From Lysobacteraceae bacterium SCN 69-320 (GTDB lineage: Bacteria; Pseudomonadota; Gammaproteobacteria; Xanthomonadales; Rhodanobacteraceae), in contig MEFP01000002.1 in NCBI GenBank assembly GCA_001725155.1, positions 186,001 to 250,000 of the forward strand: DNA of 64,000 bases, read 5' to 3'. Of this stretch, positions 18,026 through 28,254 are shown one piece after another; position 1 is the first letter of the stretch; each line of letters starts with the position of its first letter. The position numbers were made by a program, and so were the translations under genes. The notes beneath the pieces are model-generated. The model saw only the letters and a list, made by a program, of their open reading frames with translations, was not told the origin of the DNA and did no database searches.

Positions 18026-18910
18026 TCAGGTCTGCCGCGGACCGGACCTGGCCGCGGCGGGTTCCTGCACCAGCCATTGCACCTGATGCTGGCCGAAGCG
18101 GCCCTGGGCCAGGTGCTGGGTCAGCACGGGCAGCAGTTCCTCGAGCTGGCGTTCGAACTTCCACGGCGGGTTGATGATCGCCATGCCCGTGCCGTTCAGG
18201 CGCAGCGCCGAGTTGTCCGGATGCACCAGCAGCTCGGCGGTCAGCACGCGGGCGAAGCCGCTCGCCCGCAGCCAGCGGTAGAAGCCGGCCAGCTGCTGGC
18301 GCAGCTTGATCGGATACCAGATCGCGTAGATGCCGTTGGGCCAGCGCGTCTGCGCTTGCTTCAGCGCGGCCTCGATCAGGCGGAACTCGCCGTCCTGGGC
18401 CTCGAACGGCGGGTCGATCAGCACGAGGCCGCGCTTTTCCTTCGGCGGCAGCAGGCTCTTGAGCGCCTCGTAGCCGTCGCGCTCGTGCACGGCGACGCGT
18501 GCGTCGCCGCGAAACAGCGCGCGCAGTGCGGCGGCTTCCTCGGGCTGCAGTTCGCAGAGCTGGGCGCGGTCGTCGTCGCGCAGCAGCAGGCTGGCCAGCA
18601 GCGGCGAGCCCGGATAGACCGCGATGTCGTGGCCGGTGCGGTGGGTATTCAGCGCGCGGACCAGGTTCAGATAGACGTGCAGCGCGGCCGGCAGCCGCGC
18701 CGCGTCGAGCAGGCGCAGCACGCCGTCGGCGAACTCGCGGGTCTTGCGTGCCTCCTCGCCGTGCAGGTCGTACTGGCCGCGGCCGGCATGGGTGTCGATG
18801 TAGCAGAACGGCGTCTGCTTCTGCTTGAGCGCCTCGATCAGGCCGACCAGCACGCTGTGCTTGAGCACGTCGGCGAAATTGCCTGCGTGGTATGCATGCC
18901 GGTAGTTCAT
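18026..18910 (-). CDS. rlmJ: 23S rRNA (adenine(2030)-N6)-methyltransferase
   Basis: RlmJ methylates N6 of A2030 in 23S rRNA using S-adenosylmethionine. The hallmark N-terminus [17 protein letters not shown] is present, as are the SAM-binding [13 protein letters not shown] and the catalytic DPPFE (preceded by GLVLI). At 294 residues it is slightly longer than the E. coli enzyme (280), the extra being a C-terminal tail. It is divergent from the DUF885 gene, with 158 bases between. Confidence 0.93.
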   Translation of the reverse strand: MNYRHAYHAGNFADVLKHSVLVGLIEALKQKQTPFCYIDTHAGRGQYDLHGEEARKTREFADGVLRLLDAARLPAALHVYLNLVRALNTHRTGHDIAVYPGSPLLASLLLRDDDRAQLCELQPEEAAALRALFRGDARVAVHERDGYEALKSLLPPKEKRGLVLIDPPFEAQDGEFRLIEAALKQAQTRWPNGIYAIWYPIKLRQQLAGFYRWLRASGFARVLTAELLVHPDNSALRLNGTGMAIINPPWKFERQLEELLPVLTQHLAQGRFGQHQVQWLVQEPAAARSGPRQT

Positions 18911-19068
18911 GGGCTCTCCTTGGCGCGGCGGCCGCCAGTATACGGGGCCCTGGCGCGGCCGCGGCCGCCGTCCGTGGCGACGCTATGACTTCCGGCACCT
19001 ACGCGGCTGCGGCAACATGCGACAGTTCGCGCCTGTCGCCGCATTGTCATCCACCCTGGGGGAAATCC

Positions 19069-20889
19069 ATGAAACGCCTGCTCAAATGGCTGTTCAGCCT
19101 GTTGCTGATCCTGATCGTCGGCATCGGCCTGTTGTTCGTCCATGTCTGGTACTTCCGGCCGGCCAAGCTCGACTGGTTCTACACCCGCGTCGTCGCGCGC
19201 TTCGCCGTGGCGAACCCGGAAATGCTGTCGAGCATGCGCATCCTGCCGCCGTGGCTGGACTTCTACAGCGACGATCTGGCCGACGCCTCGCCGGCCGAAG
19301 AGGAACGCCAGGTCAACCTGCTCAAGGACGACTACGCGACCCTGAAGACCTACGACCGCAATGCGCTCGACGCCGACGGCAAGCTGTCCTACGACGTACT
19401 CGAATACTTCCTGCGCATGCAGGTCGAGGGCGACGCGTTCCGCGGCTACGGCTTCCCGGTCAACCAGATGTTCGGCATCCAGAGCGCGCTGCCCGACTTC
19501 ATGGCGCAGCAGCATCCGGTCGCGAGCAAGGGCGAGGCGGAGGACTACATCAAGCGCCTGGGCAAGTTCCCGGCCAAGTTCGACCAGACCATCGAGTACC
19601 TCAAGCTCTACGAGAGCAAGGGCATCTGGCCGCCGCGCTTCACGGTGGACAAGGTCATCACGCAGATGCAGGGCTTCATCGGCAAGTCGCCGAAGGAAAA
19701 CACCCTGTACACGACGTTCAAGGAAAAGCTCGACAAGATCCCGGCCGGCGACATGCCCCAGGCCACGCGTGACGATCTGCTCGCACGCGTCGAGCAGGCG
19801 ATCAAGGACAGCGTCTATCCGTCCTACCAGAAGCTGATCGCCTACGAGGAGGCCCTGCGCAGCAAGGCCGACGGCAACTACGGCGCCTGGCATCTGCCCA
19901 ACGGCGACGCCTACTACGCCTGGTGCATCCGCAGCCACACCACGACCGAGATGACGGCCGACCAGATCCACGACATCGGTCTGGCCGAAGTCGCGCGCAT
20001 CAGCGGCGAGATGGACGCGATCCTGCGCGACCAGGGTCTGGTCGAAGGCACGATCGGCGACCGCGTGCGCACGCTGACGGTGCGCCCGGACCAGCTGTTC
20101 CCGGACACGCCCGAAGGCAAGAAGGAACTGCTCGCGCATTTCCAGGCCATCATCGACGACATCGACGGCAAGCTCGGCCCGGCCTTCGACATCCGTCCCA
20201 AGCTCGGCGTGAAGGTCGAGGCCGTGCCGGAGTTCGCCCAGGCCACCGCGCCGGGCGCCTACTACCAGCCCGGCGCGTTCGACGGCTCGCGCCCCGGCGT
20301 GTTCTACGCCAACCTGCGCAACGTCAAGGAAATGCCGAAGTTCACGATGCGCACGCTGGCCTATCACGAGGCGATTCCGGGCCATCATTTCCAGATCGCG
20401 ATCCAGCAGGAGCTCAAGGGCGTGCCGTTCTTCCGCCGCATCCTGCCGTTCACGGCGTTCTCGGAAGGCTGGGCGCTGTATACCGAACGGCTGGCCTGGG
20501 AACTGGGCTTCGAAAAGGACCCGCTGGACAACCTCGGCCGCCTGCGCGACGAGATGATGCGTGCCGTGCGCCTGGTCGTGGACACCGGCATCCATTCCAA
20601 GAAGTGGACGCGCGAACAGGCCATCCAGTACATGCTGGAGAACACCGGCATGGTCGAGACCGACGTCGTCGCCGAGATCGAGCGCTACTTCGTCGCGCCG
20701 GGCCAGGCGCTGGGCTACAAGGTCGGCATGCTCAAGATACTGGAGCTGCGCGAGAAGGCGAAGAAGGAGCTCGGCGACAAGTTCGACATCCGCCAGTTCC
20801 ACAACGTCGTGCTCAAGACCGGCGCGCTGCCGATGGTGCTGCTGGAGCGCACCGTCGACGAGTGGATCGCCAAGACCAAGGGCGCATGA
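19069..20889 (+). CDS. DUF885 family putative metallopeptidase, membrane-anchored
   Basis: The protein has 606 residues from ATG 19069. An N-terminal helix (LLKWLFSLLLILIVGIGLLF) should anchor it in the inner membrane or act as an uncleaved signal. The rest is the DUF885 domain, thought to be a zinc peptidase: YHEAIPGHHFQ carries the HExxxH-type metal site, and FSEGWALYTERL supplies the downstream Glu. It begins an operon whose ATGA overlaps join it to a GNAT acetyltransferase and a nitrilase. Substrate unknown. Confidence 0.88.
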   Translation: MKRLLKWLFSLLLILIVGIGLLFVHVWYFRPAKLDWFYTRVVARFAVANPEMLSSMRILPPWLDFYSDDLADASPAEEERQVNLLKDDYATLKTYDRNALDADGKLSYDVLEYFLRMQVEGDAFRGYGFPVNQMFGIQSALPDFMAQQHPVASKGEAEDYIKRLGKFPAKFDQTIEYLKLYESKGIWPPRFTVDKVITQMQGFIGKSPKENTLYTTFKEKLDKIPAGDMPQATRDDLLARVEQAIKDSVYPSYQKLIAYEEALRSKADGNYGAWHLPNGDAYYAWCIRSHTTTEMTADQIHDIGLAEVARISGEMDAILRDQGLVEGTIGDRVRTLTVRPDQLFPDTPEGKKELLAHFQAIIDDIDGKLGPAFDIRPKLGVKVEAVPEFAQATAPGAYYQPGAFDGSRPGVFYANLRNVKEMPKFTMRTLAYHEAIPGHHFQIAIQQELKGVPFFRRILPFTAFSEGWALYTERLAWELGFEKDPLDNLGRLRDEMMRAVRLVVDTGIHSKKWTREQAIQYMLENTGMVETDVVAEIERYFVAPGQALGYKVGMLKILELREKAKKELGDKFDIRQFHNVVLKTGALPMVLLERTVDEWIAKTKGA

Positions 20890-21488
20890 GCGACGCGCTG
20901 CGCGTGGAACGGCTGTACGGTGCGGCGGTGACGCCGCACCTGCCGGCCGTCGCCGCGCTGCGCATCGCGGTGTTCCGCGACTGGCCTTACCTGTATGACG
21001 GCAGCGCGGACTACGAGGCGCAGTACCTGGCCACGTATGCACGTTCGCCGCGCAGCCTGTTCGTGCTGGCGTTCGACGGCGAGCAGGCGATCGGCGCGTC
21101 GACGGCGATACCGCTGGGCGATGAGACCGACGCCTTCCGCCAGCCGTTCCTCGCGCGCGGCATCGACCCGGCGCGTGTGTTCTATTTCGGCGAGTCGGTG
21201 CTGCTGCCGGCGTATCGGGGGCGCGGCCTGGGTCATGCGTTCTTCGACGCACGCGAGGCGCGGGCGCGCGAGCTCGGCTTCGCGACCGCGGCGTTCTGCG
21301 CGGTGGAGCGCAGCAAAGATGATGCGCGCCGTCCGGCCGGCCACCGCGACAACGACGCGTTCTGGAACAAGCGTGGCTACCTGCGCCAGGACGATCTGTT
21401 CTGCCGGCTCGACTGGCAGGAAATCGGCACCGCGCAGGCGCAGACCCACGAGCTGCGTTTCTGGCTGCGCCAACTGGAAGACGCCTGA
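20886..21488 (+). CDS. GNAT family N-acetyltransferase
   Basis: The 200-residue protein overlaps the DUF885 gene by 4 bases and the nitrilase gene by 1. The acetyl-CoA binding signature is seen in ESVLLPAYRGRGLGHAFFD (motif A, R-G-R-G-L-G), and FWNKRGYLRQDD resembles motif B. GNAT enzymes next to carbon-nitrogen hydrolases occur often in proteobacteria, both as separate genes and as fusions, so the two may act on the same metabolite. The acceptor is unknown. Confidence 0.85.
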   Translation: MSDALRVERLYGAAVTPHLPAVAALRIAVFRDWPYLYDGSADYEAQYLATYARSPRSLFVLAFDGEQAIGASTAIPLGDETDAFRQPFLARGIDPARVFYFGESVLLPAYRGRGLGHAFFDAREARARELGFATAAFCAVERSKDDARRPAGHRDNDAFWNKRGYLRQDDLFCRLDWQEIGTAQAQTHELRFWLRQLEDA

Positions 21489-22363
21489 TGCGCATCGCGA
21501 CGGCGCAATGGCGCATCGAAAGACCGGCGAGCTTCGCCGCATGGCGCGAGCGCCTGCGTGCGGCGCTGGCCGAGGCGCGTGATTCGGGCGCCGTGCTCGC
21601 GGTACTGCCCGAATACCTGGCGCTGGAGCTTGCCGGAATCTTTCCGGCCGCGGTGCATGCGAACCTCGCCGCATCGCTGGCGGCCTTGCAGGACCTGTAC
21701 GCCGACTGGCAGCAGGCCTTCGCCGGCTGCGCGCGCGAACTCGATCTGCACGTGCTCGCCGGTACCTTCCTGCTGCGCCAGGCCAACGGCCGCTACCGCA
21801 ACCGCGCCGAACTGTTCGCCCCGGACGGGCGGCGCTGGTTCCAGGACAAGCTGACCCTGACCGGCTTCGAGCGCGCCGCCGGCGTCATCGAGCCGGGCGA
21901 CACCGTGCAGGTGTTCGACACGGCGCTCGGACGGCTGGCCGTCAACGTCTGCTACGACAGCGAATTCCCGCTGTATGCGCGGCGCCAGTACGAAGCCGGC
22001 GCACGCCTGCTGCTGGTGCCCAGCTGCACCGACACGGCCGCCGGCGCGACGCGCGTGCGCGTCGGCTGTTGCGCGCGCGCACTGGAAAACCAGATCCACG
22101 TCGTCCAGTCGGTCACCGCCGGCGAGGCGCTGTGGAGTCCCGCGCTCGATACGAATACCGGCGTCGCTGCGGTGTTCGCGCCGAGCGATCGCGGACTGCC
22201 CGACGATGGCATCGTCGCTGCGGCCGCCCCCGATGCGGTATGGGCGTTTGCGGAGGTCGATGCGGCCGCGCTCGACCAGGTGCGCCGCGAAGGACAGGTC
22301 GCCAACGCAGCCGACTGGGATGCGCAATTGCGCCCGCAGGTCTTCGCGGCCGTGGTGCGCTGA
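21488..22363 (+). CDS. carbon-nitrogen hydrolase (nitrilase superfamily)
   Basis: A 291-residue member of the nitrilase/omega-amidase superfamily with the Glu-Lys-Cys triad intact: E42 in LPEYLAL, K121 in FQDKLTLT and C155 in NVCYDSEFP. Such enzymes hydrolyse amides or nitriles in the cytoplasm. Its ATG shares one base with the stop of the GNAT gene (TGATG), so the two are coupled. The DSEFP after the Cys is typical of the GNAT-associated branch. The substrate is not known. Confidence 0.88.
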   Translation: MRIATAQWRIERPASFAAWRERLRAALAEARDSGAVLAVLPEYLALELAGIFPAAVHANLAASLAALQDLYADWQQAFAGCARELDLHVLAGTFLLRQANGRYRNRAELFAPDGRRWFQDKLTLTGFERAAGVIEPGDTVQVFDTALGRLAVNVCYDSEFPLYARRQYEAGARLLLVPSCTDTAAGATRVRVGCCARALENQIHVVQSVTAGEALWSPALDTNTGVAAVFAPSDRGLPDDGIVAAAAPDAVWAFAEVDAAALDQVRREGQVANAADWDAQLRPQVFAAVVR

Positions 22364-22493
22364 TCCTGCCGGCCAGGCTTCGGTCAGCATTTCGTTGCAC
22401 AACGGCTGCTTCCGGGTGAACCTCGGTGCGTTGAGTTGAGTTCGCGCATGCCGCCCGGCGTGCGGCTGAAAAATTCGCGGAGGGAGTAGCGAC

Positions 22494-23099
22494 ATGAGGG
22501 ACGCGCCGGTCGAAGGCCTGATCTCCGTCGGGCTCTGCAAACGGGAGGAGATCGAGGGGTGCTCGGAGGCCCAGGTCGCCGAAGTGGAGGCGTCGTTCGG
22601 CAGGCCCCTGCCGGCGAGCTATCGCGAGTTCCTGCTCCCGGCGGGCCAGGGAGCCGGGCGCTTCCTGCGGGGAACCGATTGCCTCTATCCGAGGATTCTG
22701 GAAACGACTGCAGAGGGCGCGGAACTGCTCGTTGAAAGCAAGGAGAAATTTTCACTGCCGACGGACGCGTTTGTTCTTTCGATGCATCAGGGGTATCAGT
22801 TCATGTTCTTCCGGGCATCTGAAGGCGACGATCCGCCGGTCTACTACTACTTTGAAGGCGACGGCACGCCGCAGCGCATCAGCGACTCGCTCAGCGGCTA
22901 TCTGTTCCGTTGCGTCGAGGAACACCGGGAGCAGGCCTGGCCGCATTCCCGATTGCGCAGGCGACCGAAACGCGAAGCCGCCTCCGGGGCGGGATCGCGA
23001 TGGTTCCTTCGCTGGAGATTCTTCGCGCCGTCAATGCCTCGATGTTGCGGTTCGCTGCGCTCACCGCAACCTGCGCCGCTCAGCCTGGCAGCAGCGTGA
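22494..23099 (+). CDS. SMI1/KNR4 (SUKH) family protein with an atypical tail
   Basis: Residues about 10-145 form an SMI1/KNR4 (SUKH-1) domain: an acidic lead with SEAQVAEVEASFGRPLPASY, REFLLPAGQG, then a strand-rich part with MHQGYQFMFFRA and PVYYYFEGDG. SUKH proteins are often immunity proteins to contact-dependent or polymorphic toxins, but also occur alone. No toxin gene is next to it. The last 55-60 residues are basic, Trp/Arg/Cys-rich and end over an inverted repeat (23044-23070); they look like read-through from a lost stop. Local codon use is AT-richer than its neighbours, which hints at transfer. GGAGGGAG lies just before the ATG. Confidence 0.72.
   Translation: MRDAPVEGLISVGLCKREEIEGCSEAQVAEVEASFGRPLPASYREFLLPAGQGAGRFLRGTDCLYPRILETTAEGAELLVESKEKFSLPTDAFVLSMHQGYQFMFFRASEGDDPPVYYYFEGDGTPQRISDSLSGYLFRCVEEHREQAWPHSRLRRRPKREAASGAGSRWFLRWRFFAPSMPRCCGSLRSPQPAPLSLAAA
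23044..23070. repeat. REP-like inverted repeat
   Basis: GTTGCGGT, an 11-base spacer (23052-23062) and ACCGCAAC form a perfect 8-bp inverted repeat in the 3' part of the SMI1 reading frame. It resembles the small palindromic elements that lie between genes in many proteobacteria; I see only this one copy here. Confidence 0.4.
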
Positions 23100-23640
23100 C
23101 GCCCGGTATCAGCCACAGCGAGAAGCCCGCGAGCGCGCTGCCGATCACGCCGGCGGCGAGCACGTCGCTCGGAAAGTGCAGGCCGAGCACGACGCGCGAG
23201 GCGGCGACGAGCAGGGTGAACGGGATCAGCAGCAGCGCGAGCATCGGGAAATAGGCGATCGCGACGAGGCTGAAGCTGACCGCGTGCAGGGTATGTCCCG
23301 ACGGAAAGCTGAACTCGTCCAGCGGCGGAATGTGCGCGACGATGCCCTGATGCGCGCGGAACGGCCGCGGCCGGCGCGTGTGCTTCTTGAGGCTGCGGTA
23401 CAGCGTCAGCGCGATCAGGCCGACCACGGCCATGTGCAGCGCGGCCTGGGCGCCGCGACTGCCGCCGAGCAGGGCCAGTGCGCCCATCAGCGAATACCAG
23501 AACACGCCGTCGCCGGCGCGGCTGATCAGGCCGAAGAAGCGTGCGATCGTGCGGCGCGTGCCCCAGCGGTTCGCGGCCAGGCACAGGCGCCATTCGCCGC
23601 TGCGGACTTCGAGACGGTTCCAGCGTTCTATCGCGTTCAT
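23080..23640 (-). CDS. PAP2 superfamily membrane phosphatase
   Basis: The 186-residue membrane protein carries all three PAP2 motifs: KKHTRRPRPF, FPSGHTLHAV and SRVVLGLHFPSD, separated by hydrophobic helices. Family members dephosphorylate lipid phosphates such as phosphatidate or undecaprenyl diphosphate at the outer face of the inner membrane. Its ATG overlaps the stop of the upstream glycosyltransferase gene by 4 bases, so the two probably act together in glycolipid or membrane-lipid metabolism. Its 3' end overlaps the convergent SMI1 frame by 20 bases. Confidence 0.88.
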   Translation of the reverse strand: MNAIERWNRLEVRSGEWRLCLAANRWGTRRTIARFFGLISRAGDGVFWYSLMGALALLGGSRGAQAALHMAVVGLIALTLYRSLKKHTRRPRPFRAHQGIVAHIPPLDEFSFPSGHTLHAVSFSLVAIAYFPMLALLLIPFTLLVAASRVVLGLHFPSDVLAAGVIGSALAGFSLWLIPGVTLLPG

Positions 23641-24776
23641 GCGGCGCTCCTGAGCGAGGCGAGGAGTTCGGCGAAATGGTCGGTGACGGACTGCGGGCTG
23701 AGGTTCAGTACGGCGTCGCGCGCAGCCGCGGCATAGCGCGCGCGTTCGCGCGGCTGGCCGGCCAGCGCGACGGCTGCGGCGACGAAGGCGTCGGCATCGC
23801 CGCAGGCGACGCGGCGACCGTTGACGCCGTCGACCATGTGCTCGCGCGCGGCGCCGTAGTCATAGGCGATCGTGGCCACTCCGCTGGCCATGGCTTCCAG
23901 GGTCACGTTGCCGAAGGTCTCGCTCAACGAGGCGAACAGGAACAGATCGCAGCTGGCGAAATGCGCGGCCAGTTCTTCGCCGCGCAGGCTGCCGCAGAAG
24001 ATGAAGTCGGGGTTGGCGCGGGCGAGTTCGGCGCGCGCCGGGCCGTCGCCTATCCAGATGTAGCGCGCGTCGTGGCGCTGCTGCTGCAGCGTGCGGAAGG
24101 CGCGCACGTTGAGCTCGAGATTCTTCTCCGGCGCGATGCGGCCGACATAGACCACGGCCAGTTCATCTGCGGTCAGCCCCCAGCTCTGGCGCAACGCGTC
24201 ACGCCGGCGCGCCGGATCGAACAGCTGGGTGTCGACCGCGCGGCGCAGCAGGCGCACGGCGCCGAAGCCGCGTTCGCGCAGAAAATCGGCCAGCTCCTGG
24301 GTCGGCACCAGGGTCGCCGCCGAATGCGCATGGAAATGGCGCAGCCAGGCGAACACCAGCGGCGTCAGCCAGCCCACGCCGTAGAAGCGTGCGAAATCGT
24401 CGAAGCGGGTGTGGAAACCGGTGCTCGCGGCGATGCCGAGGCGCCGCGCCGCGCGCAGCGCCGAATGCCCGAGCGGGCCTTCGGTCGCCACGTAGATCGC
24501 ATCGGGACGCTGCGCGCGCCAGAGCCGTTCGAGCCGGCGCCGCGCCGGCCAGCCGAAGCGCAGGCCCGGATAGCGCGGAATCGCCGCACCGCGGACCTGC
24601 ACGTCTTCGCTGGCGGCCGCGTCGGCGGCGGCATCGGCGCCGGCGCCGGGCTGGCGCGGCCGTATCAGCTGCACCGCATGACCGCGACCGCGCAGGCCCT
24701 GGGCCAGCGCCTGCACGGTCAGCGCGACGCCGTTGATCTCGGGCGGATAGGTTTCGGTGACGATCGCGATGCGCAT
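23637..24776 (-). CDS. GT4-type glycosyltransferase
   Basis: The 379-residue protein (ATG 24774-24776) has a GT-B fold. The N-terminal MRIAIVTETYPPEINGVALT and STGFHTRFDDFARFYGVGWL resemble the GT4 subgroup that includes MgtA/DgtA-like glycolipid synthases. The C-terminal donor-binding region contains VYVGRIAPEKNLE and FASLSETFGNVTLEAMASG, with the EX7E pattern. It is coupled to the PAP2 gene, as in operons for glycosyl-diacylglycerol synthesis. The sugar and acceptor are not proven. Confidence 0.88.
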   Translation of the reverse strand: MRIAIVTETYPPEINGVALTVQALAQGLRGRGHAVQLIRPRQPGAGADAAADAAASEDVQVRGAAIPRYPGLRFGWPARRRLERLWRAQRPDAIYVATEGPLGHSALRAARRLGIAASTGFHTRFDDFARFYGVGWLTPLVFAWLRHFHAHSAATLVPTQELADFLRERGFGAVRLLRRAVDTQLFDPARRRDALRQSWGLTADELAVVYVGRIAPEKNLELNVRAFRTLQQQRHDARYIWIGDGPARAELARANPDFIFCGSLRGEELAAHFASCDLFLFASLSETFGNVTLEAMASGVATIAYDYGAAREHMVDGVNGRRVACGDADAFVAAAVALAGQPRERARYAAAARDAVLNLSPQSVTDHFAELLASLRSAA

Positions 24777-24915
24777 GACGCGGAAGGCTCCGGACCTGGG
24801 CCGTGCCCGCCGCAGCGTCGGGCACGGTGCGAGGGCCCTCAGGTTTGGCGCATGCTGCGGTCCGGCGATGGCGTGCCGGTTGCGACGAGGTGACGCGGCC
24901 ATGACATCCGCGGGC

Positions 24916-24933
24916 CTGTAACATGACTGTCAT
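24916..24933 (+). promoter_or_regulatory. PHO box (PhoB binding site) before pstC
   Basis: CTGTAAC-ATGA-CTGTCAT matches the PhoB consensus of two 7-bp direct repeats with an 11-bp period. It ends 22 bases before the pstC ATG, so the pst operon is probably induced by phosphate starvation. Confidence 0.75.
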
Positions 24934-24955
24934 ATTCAGCTCCTAGCGTGCGCCC

Positions 24956-26050
24956 ATGCCCGTCCCGGACCCTCAACCTCCCGCCTCGCCGCTGGCCCGG
25001 CGCTTCGCCGAGCGCGCGCCTGCGCGCGAACGACGCGAACGCCATCTGCGTCTGGGCCTGCGCCTCGCGGCGGGTTTTCTGGCACTGCTGGCGCTGGCCA
25101 TGCCGCTGTTCCTGCTGGCCTCGGCGCGCGTGACCCCGGATTGGGCCGCACACGTACTGCCGCTGCTGGCCGGCAGCCTCAAGGCGGCGCTGTACGCGAT
25201 CGTCGTCGCCGTGCCGCTGGGACTCGGCGCGGCGATCTGGTGTGCGCGCTTCGCGCCGCCGGCCTGGCGCGCGCTGCTCAAGCCGCTCTTTGAATTGTTC
25301 GAAGCCGTACCGGCCGTCGTGCTGGGGCTGATTGCCGCGCTGCTGCTCGCGCCGTGGCTGCTGCAGCACGTGCTGAGCCTGCTCGTGTTCGTCGCATTGC
25401 TGGTGCCGCTGCTGATTGCGATCGGTTTCGTCTGGCAGCGGTTCGCGCCGCCGGCCTGGCAGCAGCGTTGCGCCGGCCACGAAGTCGCCTTGCTGTTGCT
25501 GCCGCTGCTCGGGCTTGCGGCCGGGGCCGTGGCGGTCGGCAATGCGCTCGCGACGACGGCCTGGGCCGCACTGCTGCAGCCGCTGACGCCGTGGAACGGG
25601 CTCGTCGTCGGAGTCATGCTCGGCCTGGCCGTGATGCCGACCGTGTTCAGCCTGGCCGAGGACGCGCTGTTCGCGGTGCCGGCCGAACTCGCGCTCGGCG
25701 CGCAGGCGCTCGGCGCGACCCGCTGGCAGGCGCTGTGGCGCCTGCTGCTGCCGGTCGCCGCGCCCGGTGTCGTTGCGGCGCTGCTGCTCGGTTTCAGCCG
25801 CGCGCTCGGCGAAACCATGATCGTGCTGATGGCCAGCGGCAACACTCCGCTGACCGGTATTTCGCCGTTGACCGGTTTGCGCTCGATCGCGGCCAATCTC
25901 GCGCTGGAAGCGCCGCAGGCCGTGCCGGGCAGCGCGGGCTACGGCCTTCTGCTGCTGTCGGCATTGCTGCTGTTCTGCATCTGCCTGCTGCTGAATCTGC
26001 TGGCCGAACAGGTGCGCGGACGCCTGCGCCGCCGCGTGGCCGGACTGTAG
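24956..26050 (+). CDS. pstC: phosphate ABC transporter permease PstC
   Basis: PstC is one of the two inner-membrane subunits of the high-affinity phosphate importer. The 364-residue protein has a basic cytoplasmic start, a helix near 35-55 and five more helices. Conserved permease regions are [15 protein letters not shown] and, near the C-terminus, [19 protein letters not shown] with [11 protein letters not shown] (the coupling helix EAA-like loop). The ribosome binding site is weak. A PHO box precedes it. The phosphate-binding protein PstS, usually the first gene of this operon, is missing here. Confidence 0.9.
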   Translation: MPVPDPQPPASPLARRFAERAPARERRERHLRLGLRLAAGFLALLALAMPLFLLASARVTPDWAAHVLPLLAGSLKAALYAIVVAVPLGLGAAIWCARFAPPAWRALLKPLFELFEAVPAVVLGLIAALLLAPWLLQHVLSLLVFVALLVPLLIAIGFVWQRFAPPAWQQRCAGHEVALLLLPLLGLAAGAVAVGNALATTAWAALLQPLTPWNGLVVGVMLGLAVMPTVFSLAEDALFAVPAELALGAQALGATRWQALWRLLLPVAAPGVVAALLLGFSRALGETMIVLMASGNTPLTGISPLTGLRSIAANLALEAPQAVPGSAGYGLLLLSALLLFCICLLLNLLAEQVRGRLRRRVAGL

Positions 26051-26052
26051 TC

Positions 26053-27333
26053 GTGGGCCGGACCGTGCAGTACCACCGCGCCGCGCTGCGGCGCCACGAT
26101 CCGGGGCTTTGGCTGGCCGCGGGCCTGGTCGGCCTGAGCCTGCTCGCGCTCGCGGCCATACTCTCCGTGCTTGCGCAGCAGGCGCTGCAGGCGTTCGCGC
26201 CGACGCCGGTCGCGCAGCTGCGCTGGCGCGGCGACGGCGGCGAACAGCAACTGCTGGCTGCCGTCGTGACCCAGGATGCCCACGCGCTCGTCGTGCGCGG
26301 CAGCGAATGGCAGCGCCGCGGCGCCGAGTACCGGCGCATCGCCCGTGCCGACCTGCGGCAGATCGACTGGCCAGCGGACGCGCGCAGCCTGCGCCTGCGC
26401 GACGGCCGCGAGATCTATCTGCGCGGCGATTCCGCCGCGCAGGCGCCCGACGGCAGCCGTCTGGCCGCTGCCGAGATCGTCGAAGACGTGGCCAGCAATC
26501 GCCTGGGGCGGACCGAGGCAACGGGCCTGATGCTGCGGCGCGCCTGGGATTTCGTGTCCGGCGCGGCCCAGGGCGGCGGCGTGTTCCCGGCGCTGGTCGG
26601 CACCGTTGTCCTGGTGTTGCTGATGAGCGTACTGGTCATGCCGCTCGGCGTGCTGCTCGCGCTGTGGCTGCACGAATACGCCGGCAGCGGCCGGGGCGCG
26701 CGCATCCTGCGCGCGGCCATGGCCAACCTGGCCGGCGTGCCGGCGGTGATCTACGGCCTGTTCGGCCTGGTGCTGTTCGTCAACGACATCGGCGGCGGCC
26801 TGGACGCGCTGCTGCAGTCGGCCACCCCGCGCTGGGGCGGCGGCGGCCTGCTCTGGTCGGCCTTGACCCTTGCGCTGCTGACCTTGCCGGTCGTGGTCAT
26901 CGCGACCGAGGAAGGCCTCGCGCGCGTGCCGGCTTCGCTGCGCCACGGTGCGCTCGCACTCGGCGCGACGCGCGCCGAAATGCTCTGGCGCGTCGTGCTG
27001 CCGGTGGCGCGGCCGGCGCTGCTGACCGCACTGATCCTCGCCGTCGCGCGCGCGGCCGGCGAGGTCGCGCCGCTGATGCTGGTCGGTGCCGTCAAATACG
27101 CGCCGGCCCTGCCGCTGGACGGCGAGTTTCCGTATCTCCACCTGTCACGTCAGTTCATGCATCTCGGCCAAAGCGTCTACGACCTGGCCCTGGCCGGCGG
27201 CGATGTGCCGCGCGACATGGCGCAGGCGCACGCGGCGGCGTTGCTGCTGCTCGTCGTCGTGGTCGGGCTCAATGCCGCGGCCATCGTCGCGCGCAACCGG
27301 CTGCGCGAACGCGCGCGGGAACTCGCCGTATGA
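26053..27333 (+). CDS. pstA: phosphate ABC transporter permease PstA
   Basis: The gene begins at GTG 26053-26055, two bases after the pstC stop; a second GTG at 26065 is possible. The 426-residue product is longer than E. coli PstA (296), because about 130 residues of periplasmic domain are inserted after the first helix (strand-rich, [11 protein letters not shown]). The permease core has [22 protein letters not shown] and [17 protein letters not shown], typical PstA motifs. It pairs with PstC in the membrane. Confidence 0.9.
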   Translation: MGRTVQYHRAALRRHDPGLWLAAGLVGLSLLALAAILSVLAQQALQAFAPTPVAQLRWRGDGGEQQLLAAVVTQDAHALVVRGSEWQRRGAEYRRIARADLRQIDWPADARSLRLRDGREIYLRGDSAAQAPDGSRLAAAEIVEDVASNRLGRTEATGLMLRRAWDFVSGAAQGGGVFPALVGTVVLVLLMSVLVMPLGVLLALWLHEYAGSGRGARILRAAMANLAGVPAVIYGLFGLVLFVNDIGGGLDALLQSATPRWGGGGLLWSALTLALLTLPVVVIATEEGLARVPASLRHGALALGATRAEMLWRVVLPVARPALLTALILAVARAAGEVAPLMLVGAVKYAPALPLDGEFPYLHLSRQFMHLGQSVYDLALAGGDVPRDMAQAHAAALLLLVVVVGLNAAAIVARNRLRERARELAV

Positions 27334-28157
27334 GCACGAGGGACGAGGACATCGGCGCAAGCGTGATGCCGCCGGACCTGCTGGCCGGGCGCGACCTCGC
27401 ACTGGAAGCGCGCGCGCTGTGCCTGGAGTATTCGGAACGCCGCGCGCTGGATGCGGTGAACCTGCAGGTGCCGCGGCGCCAGGTCACGGCGCTGATCGGC
27501 CCGTCAGGCTGCGGCAAGTCCAGCCTGCTGCGCTGCTTCAACCGGCTCAACGACGAGATCGCCGGCTGCCGCGTCAGCGGCGAGGTGCGCGTGCTGGGCC
27601 TGGACGCCTATGCGCCGGCCACCGCGCTGCCGGAACTGCGTCGTCGCGTCGGTATGGTGTTCCAGAAGCCCAACCCGTTCCCGCAGTCGGTGGCCGACAA
27701 CGTCGCGTTCGGCCTGCGCCTGGCCGGCCTGCGCTCGCGCCTGGAGATCGACGACCGCGTCGAGGCCGCGCTGCGCGCGGCCGGTCTCTGGGACGAGGTG
27801 CGCGACCGTCTCGACGACAGCGCGCTGCGCCTGTCGGCCGGTCAGCAGCAGCGCCTGGTCATCGCCCGCGCGCTGGCGGTGGAGCCGGAAGTGCTGCTGA
27901 TGGACGAGCCGGCTTCGATGCTGGATCCGATCTCGACCCTGCGCTTCGAGGAACTCGTCGTCGCGCTGCGTGAGCGCTACAGCGTGCTGCTGGTGACTCA
28001 CAACATGCAGCAGGCCGCGCGGGTGGCCGACTACACGGCGTTCATGCAGGGCGGCCGCCTGCTGGAGTTCGACGCGACCGACCGCATCTTCACCAATCCA
28101 CGCCTGCGCGGCACCGAGGACTACATCACCGGGCGCATGCGCGAGACGCGCGGCTGA
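27330..28157 (+). CDS. pstB: phosphate ABC transporter ATP-binding protein PstB
   Basis: PstB powers phosphate import. The 275 residues include Walker [10 protein letters not shown], the Pst-specific [14 protein letters not shown], Walker [13 protein letters not shown] and the histidine in [13 protein letters not shown]. The signature is LSAGQQQR instead of the common LSGGQQQR. That change is conservative, and activity is still expected. Its ATG overlaps the stop of pstA by 4 bases. Confidence 0.95.
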   Translation: MSTRDEDIGASVMPPDLLAGRDLALEARALCLEYSERRALDAVNLQVPRRQVTALIGPSGCGKSSLLRCFNRLNDEIAGCRVSGEVRVLGLDAYAPATALPELRRRVGMVFQKPNPFPQSVADNVAFGLRLAGLRSRLEIDDRVEAALRAAGLWDEVRDRLDDSALRLSAGQQQRLVIARALAVEPEVLLMDEPASMLDPISTLRFEELVVALRERYSVLLVTHNMQQAARVADYTAFMQGGRLLEFDATDRIFTNPRLRGTEDYITGRMRETRG

Positions 28158-28254
28158 AGTCCGTTTCGCCGCAGTGCGTCTTTAGCCTGATGTCAACACG
28201 GCGTAACCTGCGCCTGTCCAGATACGCCACCGCTTCGCCGATACGACTATACAA

